From the NCBI GenBank assembly GCA_963978895.1, contig OZ022239.1, positions 10,748,274 through 10,812,273 of the forward strand: DNA of 64,000 nt, read 5' to 3'. Below, piece by piece: positions 56,601 through 64,000 of this stretch (within the stretch, counting starts at the first letter, position 1; every line of letters starts with the position of its first letter). The position numbers were made by a program, and so were the translations under genes. The notes under the pieces were generated by a model that was not told the origin of the DNA, ran no database searches, and saw nothing but the letters and a program-made list of their open reading frames with translations. This stretch comes from Erpobdella octoculata (lineage: Eukaryota; Annelida; Clitellata; Hirudinida; Erpobdellidae).

Positions 56601-59600
56601 ATCCTGCATGCATAAACAAATAAAATAACATGCACAGCATCTTATTTACGTTCCCAGTCTGAAACCTCCGAGATTCCTCAACAAATATGCCAGCAGCAAA
56701 CAGAGAACGTCCTTAAGTCGACAGAATCCAATCGCAATCTTGACTGAACAAATACTTTAAATGAACAAAACTGCGTAGAACACGAACGACTGCATAAAAC
56801 AAAAAAATAAAATAAAAGGTCAATCGCTCACGTAACCACCGTGGGCCGTGACATCACATAACCCCTGTGACCTCACATAACCCCCGTGACCTCCTTATAA
56901 CCCCGTGACATCACATAACCCCAGCGACGTCACATAACCCCCGTGACCTCATATAACCCATGTGACCTCACATAATCCCCGTGATGTCACACAGCCCCCG
57001 TGACGTCACATAACCCTCGTGACGTCACATAACCTCCGTGACGTCACATATCCTCCGTGACCTCACATAACCCCGTGACGTCACATAACCTCCGTGACCT
57101 CACATAACCTCAGTGACCTCACATAACCCCCGTAACCTCACATAACCCCTGTGACCTCACCTAACCCTCGTGACCTCGCAGAGCAGACGACGTTAAAGAA
57201 TTAAAGTATATAAGAGAGTATAACAGAAAATAAATTCCTACATGGCTTTCCGCATTTCTATAATAGTCTCAGTGGCAGATCTAGGGGGAGCCCAAGGGCC
57301 ATGGTCCCCGTGGATTTTAATATTTATTTTTTTGAGCTACTAAGAAAAGTTTATAACAATATTAATACGAGAAATGCTGTTTAAAACCAGTAATAAGTTA
57401 ATAAGTGAGAAAAAAGTTCAAATTGACCAGATTTAGAAGAAAAACTGACTACTTTTCAAAGAAATTACAAAATGTGTAGCATCTGGCTTTTTTCCAGTGA
57501 GGTTTGTGGATCTAAGATCAAATGTTTGCTCCTTCCGACGTCTTTGGCCCTCCGCCATTTTTTAGCCCCTCCCGCCAAAGTTGTCTATATCCGCCACTGA
57601 TTAAGTCAACATAATTACTTCTCGTTTATTTCAATCTTGGGTTGAATTGGATAAAGAAGACTTAATTCAATTCAATGCAAACATATTATATTTCATCCCG
57701 TTCTAAACATATTTAAACAGTAAACATATTTTTATTCAATTCAACCAAAAAGCTCATGCCATATTTGGTGGTTTTCACATGCACTTAAAATCCTCTGAAC
57801 CAACTTAAAACCGTTAAATTATTATTAAATTATATAAACTTTATACTTCAGTTCCATAAAATATATTTGAATCCAATTTAAACATATTTCAACTCAATTT
57901 AAACATGTTTCAACCCAACCACATTCAGAAACATATTTAAAAAAATTAAGACATATATCAACTATCAACTAGTATCAATCCCTTCTAGACGTATTTCAGC
58001 TCAAATAAAACGTAACTCAATAAAAATAACAGAGAGCCACAATGGCAGTGGTGCGCTTAAGTGCACACAACCTCACAACATAGCAGAAAAGCCCCGTGGC
58101 TGTTTTAAACTTATCGATCATGGTGTATACTGTATATATATACGTATGTATGTATGTATGTATGTATGTATGTATGTATCTATGTATGTATGTATGTATG
58201 TATGTATGTATGTATGTATGTATGTATGTATGTATGTATGTATGTACGAAGGTAAGAACGAGAGACTCCTATATGTAGGGGACATTATAATCACCTGAGA
58301 TGATCAGCTGTACTTCGTCATCATCGCTGGTAACCAAGCAACTAAGCCTGTGAAGGCGCGAAAATATTGAGACGTCTTCTAACGGCAAGAATTATTTATA
58401 GCATAAATATAGATATATATATTTATTTATTTGCTCCGAGCAGATGTTTGTCAGTTTCTTTGTAAATGTTCGAAATAATGCTTATGTCTTCTTATGAATA
58501 AAGACGAACTTCATTCAAACAAAGAATTACATGAAGAGATTGATGGTCTGATTTTACTTGATATTTGGAAGAATGAACAACCAAGTTTAAAAGAAAAAAG
58601 TTACACGAAAATTTATAGAAGGAACGATTTGTTTCACAGCAGAATATGAATATTATATAAATATGCGCCATCGAATGATCTAGAACTTTCTATTGGGGAG
58701 GGGTGATCTAATACTAAATTTGTAAAAAAAACAAATAAAAAGTAAAAGAGAACAAAAAATAAGCAATAAACTGTGATTTTGTGCGGTTGAAACCAGAGGT
58801 GGACATTGGTTGGGTTGAGTTCAAGTTTTTTGACACATGCGTGGGTTGGGTTAAAAAACAAGATTCTTTTAATTAAAAAAATTAAACTGTGGGTTGAGAA
58901 AGTGGTGGGCTGGGTCACCAAAAATGAATTCATGTCCACCTCTGGTTGGAACCGCACCCTTATTCACTGGTACTCATTATGACCGCAGACCCATTTGAAT
59001 TTTTCTTAACCTCACTGGGCTTTATAAGATATAAAATTTGTACATGGGCATTATAGCACGTAAATATGTTTTTCATTAATCTGGTGGGGAAGATGCATGT
59101 TCCCCTCCTCACTTCCCCACCACCACAATCCGTCGACTACATTAGTAATTCACTGCATCCCGTAGTCTAAAATTGGCCACGTTGAATATCGTCAAAATGA
59201 ATTAAATTTAGATTTGATGTGATGAGTTGAGCAAGAAGACGTACGAATATCCAGCACTAAATGAAATAACAGGATTTTTGTTCTCCCTAGCAGCAGTTTT
59301 GAAAAAGTTTACACGAAGAAAAGTTGCAGTAAAAATCAAACGCCATGAACGCGGTAATGCTTTAAGTAATCAGATCGTGAGAATATTATTTTTTTATTGA
59401 ATGAATCCATGAATGGCTGAGTCGATATGAGCGGGCTGCAAACTTTCTTAACGTTAGATTACATTAACATACACGAACGGCATTGTTTGCAATTATATTT
59501 ACAAATACTCTCCCACCCACATAACTTTAGAACATAAAAAACCGCGAATAAATATTGAATTAACTTTTCTTTTTTACCTGGAAAAGTTTCAAAACGATGA

Positions 59601-60820
59601 GCTCATTGCATTGGAAGAGGACAACTTCAATGAGAGCCATCACCACCAACTGCAAGGGATTCAATTTTCCAAGCACAGCACCAAATGACACCAGAATAGC
59701 AGCCGTGGCGAACTCGGCTTTGATCAACCTGAAATCGTTGTTTAGGATCGTTCAACTCAATTTCAATTAAGCTTTAAATCCTTCATCTGGTTAAATAGAC
59801 TTATCAAAATATTATCACAGGTAGCTAATTGACTGCTAAATAAAAACATTTAAAAACAAATTTTCGATCGCAAAAAACAGCGAACAAATTTAGGGAGAGA
59901 ATGTTAGGTGGTGGATTTATGAGGGCAGTGATGACAATGTTTGCGTGGAAAATGCAATTGTGGTTTCCATTTTCTATCTTGTTAGTTTTTTTTTATAATG
60001 ATCCAAATAAACCCCCCCCCCGTCTGTAACTCCAACATTTGAAACTTTTTTGCACCCTTCCAGACCCCTCCCCCCACTGTTACTTGTTAAAACATATTTG
60101 CACCGCATCAGCCGGTCACACGCTTCATTATCATAACTACTATAAAACAGCCGGTCACAAGAAACTTAAAGAAATTAATTAACGAACGTTTTCATGCCAA
60201 TCCTTATTACTCCATCCTGAAAGTTCAAAATCCATCCGTTAGTTAGGATGGCCCATTGAATGACTACTGCGGCCAGAAGTAAGTTGAATGTGATGCTACT
60301 GTAACCGTATCTCTTCAGGAAAGTCATGAGAAATGCAAACCCAATTAGAACCATTACGTGGATGTCTTGAAATACTGGAAAGGTAGATGAATTTTAAATA
60401 GAACATACAATTTTGAAGATTGTTTGATTTATGTCTCATTAGGCATTAGTTTTAGTAGTAATGATATAATAAACCAATTTATGGATGAAAATTCAAATTT
60501 GTAAATGAGCAAAGTACATAACAGGTGATAATAATATATGACTTGCGACCTGCATAATAGTCCTGAACATGCTCCCTGGTGTCCTCAATGAAATACTGCA
60601 CATGTGTCACGTTTACTACTTCAATGTGGGTTACATTGTCAGCAATGGAGGCATTTTTGTCACGAATAATGGTCTTTGAGACTTCCTGAGATGACTTAAC
60701 TGGTATGTAATTGTGATCACGACGCTCTTCCAGCTTCTCATATCGAACGAATATTCCGAACAGTATTATGTATACTATTTGTAATACTATCAGCAGTATA
60801 GGTACGACTGTAAGACCCAT
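50633..60820 (-). CDS. RHCG-like: Rh-type ammonia channel / Rh glycoprotein (9 coding exons)
   Basis: Plasma-membrane NH3/CO2 channel of the Rh (SLC42) branch of the AMT/Rh superfamily. Exons in coding order: 60820-60550, 60374-60188, 59728-59578, 54639-54489, 53815-53652, 51994-51857, 51483-51350, 51003-50882, 50805-50633; 1491 nt, 496 residues plus TAA (human RHCG 479). Seen: TM1 with LQIVYIILFGIFVRYEK; first extracellular loop with three N-glycosylation sites (NAS, NVT, NVT); FQDIHVMVLIGFAFLM; the pore His pair, His214 in LVHVFGAYFGL and His373 in NLHGLPG; conserved Asp206; DMFTMIGTIFLWAFWPSFN; IHIQNATLAGGVALG; and a C-terminal LRLPFW tail. Introns 5 (AATG|GCAAGT) and 8 (ACAG|GCATGA) have GC donors. 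The frame is open through the acceptor at 60837, so a short upstream coding exon is possible. RhBG/RhCG subtype is not resolvable by eye. Confidence 0.94.
51117..51212. repeat. (TATG)n microsatellite
   Basis: TATG array in Rh intron 7, directly followed by a Helitron-type 3' end at 51213-51286. Confidence 0.95.
51213..51286 (+). mobile_element. Helitron 3' end next to (TATG)n
   Basis: CCGTCATTATTGACG hairpin, spacer TGTTATCG, CTAG at 51283-51286, then T. It resembles the second module of the dimeric Helitrons, where (TATG)n also lies upstream. The 5' part is missing. Confidence 0.6.
51995..53190. other. Rh intron 5, left part: trinucleotide and A-rich repeats
   Basis: Contains GAT/GAC-rich trinucleotide repeats at 52410-52495, (AAT)n at 52688-52711 and GA-rich tracts at 52975-53010. 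The acidic ORF on + at 52403-52765 is a translation of these repeats. Confidence 0.7.
53190..53650. repeat. 19-bp minisatellite abutting a splice donor
   Basis: More than 20 imperfect copies of ATATATAAATGGTAGATGA. The array reaches to within about 10 bp of the GC donor of Rh intron 5 at 53651-53650. Confidence 0.92.
53835..54027. repeat. (AAAAT)n microsatellite
   Basis: Nearly pure pentanucleotide array just upstream (in gene sense) of the acceptor of Rh exon 5, so in the transcript it is a U-rich tract. ORFs of repeating Phe-Ile-Leu-Phe-Tyr are artefacts. Confidence 0.95.
54640..55969. other. Rh intron 3, first part: no gene seen
   Basis: Contains an AC-rich run at 55228-55270 and otherwise unremarkable AT-rich DNA. 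Confidence 0.5.
55970..56300. repeat. 40-bp minisatellite of two ~20-bp half-units
   Basis: Alternating GAAGAATGAGACCACACA-type and GAAGAATGAACACACATAT-type half-units. Three - strand ORFs of 108-144 residues rich in Cys, Val, Phe and Ser are repeat translations in different frames. Confidence 0.9.
56825..57185. repeat. ~19-bp minisatellite carrying TGACGTCA palindromes
   Basis: About 19 units of the form CCCGTGACGTCACATAAC. At least four units hold the exact palindrome TGACGTCA, the consensus cAMP-response element; most others have TGACCTCA or TGACATCA. It lies in Rh intron 3. Function is inference; the array could equally be a neutral minisatellite. Confidence 0.9.
57270..57599. mobile_element. 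hAT-type MITE, ~330 bp
   Basis: CAGTGGCAGATCTAGGGGG on the left and CCGCCACTG on the right (inverse CAGTGGCGGATATAG) form terminal repeats of the common hAT MITE kind. No clear 8-bp duplication could be matched in the flanks. Confidence 0.65.
57600..58141. other. Rh intron 3: AT-rich with repeated TTCAA/ACATATTT words
   Basis: No gene. Degenerate repeats of AAACATATTT and CAATTCAA fill 57650-58010. Confidence 0.45.
58142..58247. repeat. (TATG)n microsatellite
   Basis: Tetranucleotide array in Rh intron 3; the ORF of repeating Met-Tyr-Val-Cys across it is an artefact. Confidence 0.95.
58794..58944. mobile_element. Small hAT MITE, 151 bp
   Basis: CAGAGGTGGACAT at the left and ATGTCCACCTCTG at the right are exact 13-bp inverted repeats. 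Flanks GTTGAAAC (58786-58793) and GTTGGAAC (58945-58952) are an 8-bp duplication with one change. The interior is built of GGGTTGGGTT words, linking this element to the GGGTCGGGTC-type repeats elsewhere in the window. Confidence 0.85.
58953..59577. other. Rh intron 3, last part: no feature seen
   Basis: AT-rich, without recognisable repeat or ORF of interest. Confidence 0.4.
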
Positions 60821-60837
60821 GCTCGCGCTCAGAATAC

Positions 60838-62728
60838 CTGCAAATTGTTTAAAAAATAAATTTATTTACATAAATTATCGTGCAAACAAACAAAAAGTAA
60901 AAATAAACTCAATGCATAATCTATTAAAAGTTATGACGCAGCCCAAATTGTCCTGATAAAAAAAATAAATAAACGCAGCCACTCAGTAATAGATATGTCG
61001 GCCGCCACCTGTTCCATTGTCTGTCTTAATATTTCTTTTCCCACGCTCAACGGGGAACAAAAAGTGTTCATCGAGACCTGGCTTTTCTTTCTATTCAATC
61101 AGGCGTTTTTGACGTTATGAGTTTGCTTACAAAAAGAGGTTCCCAGGTCACATAAAGAAAGCACACTTCATTTGCTCCTTTTGAATAGTTCAGCGAATAA
61201 AAATTTTAGGAAAAAAAACTGCGATCGACCACAAATGCAAAACATCGTTATTATTCGTTACAAATTAAGAAAGTTTTTTGTTTTAATTTATTTTTTCATA
61301 ATTTAATTATATTATCCTGGTGAAAATTAAGAACAGGTGCACTAAAACACATTTCAATTTCAACAATCATGCAACAGTTTCTAAAAATAACAGTAAAACA
61401 AGCTTAAATCTAACTAGCAATTTCACAGCCATGAAAAAAAAAACAGTTGTGTTTGCCTGTTGAACGTAAATGTAAGTCGATGCTAACGGTATGCAGCTAT
61501 GCAACATGGCTATGCAACATGGCTATGCAACACAGCTATGCAACATGGCTATGCTCATGCATCGTCAGGTGAATTGATGAGTGATTAAAAAGTAGCCTTG
61601 AAAAAATATTGGCAGCTGGGTTTGTTTTGAGCCGTCAAGCCATCGAGCTGAACCCGATCAGAGGTATATGGATGTGCTGTGCGCATGCATGTGTAAGTAA
61701 AATAAGTATACTGTAACTTTTAATACTTACATTTATGCTCGTATTTAACATTTTGCGTTATTTTATTAAATAATTCGGAAGCAAACTGGATCAAACCGAC
61801 TAGGTATTTATTACTTCACAGTCGAGTGGTTAAATGACCAAAATAAATACAATATTTGTTCATTGCATGCAATTTAAAAAAATAATAATACAGATCTATT
61901 ATAAAATGTGCAAAAAAATTACTAACTTCAAAAGCAACCAAAATATTTCTTCGAAATTGGAAGATAGATCTGAAACTCCAAGAAGAGTTTGCAAAAAAAG
62001 CTGCTCAGCGTACAAGATCGACGAATGTTCGATATTCGACAGCTGAAACAAAAAAAATATACCGAATCCGTAAAATAATTTTAAATTACTTTTATCGAAT
62101 GATCTAAAACTAGCGCTACTACAAGTTAGAAAGCAAATTTATATAAAATTACCGCTAGCACTGCTCCAGATTTCAAGCACTGAAGAAGAACATCCTCGCT
62201 CGCTTTCGCATAAAGCTTTTGAGATGCGAGCGCTTGGCGCGTCACTCCCTCCCTCCGAGGCATTATTATTATTCTTATTATTTTTTTATTATAATTGTTA
62301 TTGTTACTACTATGATCCTCGTTGGCGCGATTCCTCATCCAAGCACCTATTGGACTCATCGCACACATTCTATTGGGCTGATTTTTTTTGTTATATTTAT
62401 ATTTAGAGTTAAAAGAAGTTTAGATAAAATATCAAAAGAAAACAACTTACTTTATTTAAAGACTACCCTGCTATTGTTCAGCGTCGCTTCAAATGTGCCA
62501 CGTGACATTGCTTAGGTTCGTGCTTACCTGATACATTCTGAACTGAAATTGTCACCTGCTGTTTTGTTCAGCCACTGGCTGTTTGAGCGTGTACGTCTCG
62601 TTGGGTGGTGGATAATTAGGTGCTAAATGTGAGTTACGAAAGGTGACAGCATTTCTCAAACAGTCTTATGGTGACATAGCTATATTTCAATTTCTCAAAG
62701 TTAATTTTATTATTAAATTATTAATGCA
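60838..62728. other. Region 5' of the Rh gene
   Basis: No gene recognised. An acceptor at 60837 implies a 5' exon upstream. At 61490-61556 there are four to five 13-bp repeats (CTATGCAACATGG), each with a TATGCAA word resembling C/EBP half-sites. ORFs at 62126-62515 are low-complexity. Confidence 0.4.
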
Positions 62729-62909
62729 CTACGTCAAAGCCTGTCGGATGACAGGCATAAAAAATACACATATTTAAATCTGAAAAATAATTTTATTTAC
62801 TAAAGTAGTGTAAAAAACACGCCAAATCTCATTAAAATCGGTGCAGCGGTATCAAAATTATATCGAGTTACAGAAAAACGAACTTAGCTAATTATTAGAA
62901 TAGAATAGA
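62729..62909 (-). mobile_element. Small Helitron-like element
   Basis: On the - strand it starts TCTATTCTATTC at 62909 after A, contains CTGCACCGATTTTAATGAG as in Helitron 5' regions, and near the other end has hairpin CCTGTCATCCGACAGG followed by GTAG (not CTAG) and T. The hairpin and 5' end fit; the terminal tetranucleotide has one difference. Confidence 0.5.
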
Positions 62910-63239
62910 TTTGTTGAAGGGGTGGGGTTTGAGAATTTACTTTGCTAAAAGAGAATTAACAAAAACTCAAAGCGTAGGGGTTCTTCACTGTAAAAATTCT
63001 TTCTCATAAAGCAAAAACTTCCTTGTTGCCATATTGGTACCTACTGATTGTCAGTGATTGTACCACTGACTTATACTGATGAGCAAACAATGAAGTTTAT
63101 TATAAATCTTCGTAAGTGAAAAATGTCTCCAACAAACTGTTGACCATGGGAAAATCGACGAGCATACAAGCTTGTAAGTTATTTTTAATTTATACGATTT
63201 GTTATTATTTTTTTTTAATTTATGAAACTCGAAACTCAT

Positions 63240-64000
63240 TTGTTTAACTTATCAACAATCTCAGAACTTCTCAAACAAAAGAGTCACAAATAATCTCAAC
63301 GAAAATAATCTCTACCCAACGAACCAATCCGCATATCGCCAATACCATTCAACATATCGCCAATACCATTCCACAGAAACTGCCGTCATCAAAGTGTTCT
63401 CTGATGTCCTGGGCGCAGCTGACCAGGGAAAATTCACGCTTCTTGCTCTACTTGATCTCTCCTCGGCATTTGATACTGTCGACCATGAGGTACTTCTTCA
63501 GAGACTTCATGCCTCATTTGGCCTGAGCGAACTTGCGTTAAGCTGGCTGCAGTCCTATCTGAGTGGTATGGTGTTTCGGGTCAAGGTCGGCGACACATTA
63601 TCTCTCTCAACTCCCATGTCATGCGGCGTCCCTCACGGATCTGTTTTAGGTCCAATCCTTTTCTCTCTGTATATTTCTGACCTTAATAACATCATAGCCA
63701 GTCATGGGCTGCAGGCTCATTTTTAAGCAGATGACACCCAAGTTTACGGTCACTGCGAACCCAATCGTGTTGCTGAGCTCTCGTCTCTAGTGTCAACCTG
63801 TGTGGACGACGTCGATCGGTGGATGAAGGCGCAGCCATCAGTGCCCAACTGCTCCAGTCAGATTCGGAAATGATTGGATTACGCCAACGTCTGCAGTCCG
63901 TAATCTCCGAGTTTTCCTAGACTTTGATTTGACCATGAATACTAACATTGGTTACGTAACACGTCTGTGCTTCATGATGCTGCAGCAAATCAAGGCCGTT
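63240..64000 (+). pseudogene. CR1/L2-type LINE reverse transcriptase fragment (runs off window)
   Basis: Reverse transcriptase of the Jockey/CR1/L2 group. Seen: NQSAYRQYHST...TETAV, ALLDLSSAFDTVDH (RT motif with catalytic Asp), SCGVPHGSVLGPILFSLYIS, then HF-stop-ADDTQVYGH, where the Tyr of the YADD catalytic box at about 63724 is a TAA stop. Downstream STCVDDVDRWMK continues, then a frame change and a deletion before VRNLRVFLDFDLTMNT. A 24-bp in-frame duplication gives YRQYHST twice at 63330-63375. The copy is dead and continues past 64000. Confidence 0.88.

Noticed and set aside
55970..57185. CRISPR-like arrays (regular repeats near 56 and 57 kb)
   Set aside because: No unique spacers between repeats, the units are contiguous and degenerate, and the host is an animal.
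57270..57599. An 8-bp TSD for the MITE at 57270
   Set aside because: The flanking octamers do not match convincingly, so only the terminal repeats are reported.

Overview
This is AT-rich nuclear DNA of an invertebrate animal. The genes are split by many small spliceosomal introns, intergenic space is full of (TA)n and (TATG)n microsatellites, and there are many DNA transposons, Helitrons and non-LTR retroelements. Nothing bacterial, viral or organellar was seen. The phylum cannot be fixed from the sequence; the five genes are all conserved animal genes. Exon-intron structures below were assembled by eye, by requiring every splice junction to keep frame and every exon to continue the protein family.

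Layout of host genes: (1) COX5A, + strand, 3324-8255, three coding exons. (2) HNRNPK, + strand, 17386-21973, 13 coding exons, three KH domains. (3) PPCDC (coenzyme A synthesis), - strand, 26799-22551, five exons, convergent with HNRNPK. (4) A BCR/ABR-family RhoGEF-RhoGAP, + strand, 27359-40014, 25 coding exons, divergent from PPCDC across a ~560 bp shared promoter region. (5) An Rh-type (SLC42) ammonia channel, - strand, 60820-50633, nine coding exons. These genes have unrelated housekeeping, signalling and transport roles and form no operon.

Mobile DNA fills the rest. At 0-3.2 kb there are GGGCCGGGCC and GGGTCGGGTC repeats. The COX5A introns carry two 8-bp-TSD DNA elements, a (TA)n array with a palindrome, and a Helitron lies just downstream. 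From 9 to 17 kb there are Helitron copies and relics, a poly(A) SINE with a 14-bp TSD, a tandem triplication and a perfect 173-bp palindrome. The HNRNPK introns hold a tRNA-derived SINE and Helitron pieces. The PPCDC introns hold a 932-bp hAT-type element. The BCR introns hold a hAT MITE, a dead hAT transposase, a restriction-like-endonuclease LINE lodged in (TATG)n, and a Helitron. From 40.8 to 48 kb there is a nest of a Helitron, a broken ZMYM-like hAT transposase, a second hAT with a perfect TSD inside it, and SINEs. The Rh introns hold several minisatellites, including one that repeats the cAMP-response-element palindrome. The window ends in a dead CR1/L2-type LINE.

Main points for a second look: Helitrons with head-to-tail dimer structure and a bypassed first terminator; co-varying terminal hairpins across the Helitron copies; 4 of 50 inferred host introns using GC instead of GT at the donor; the perfect 173-bp palindrome; and the LINE flanked by (TATG)n on both sides.
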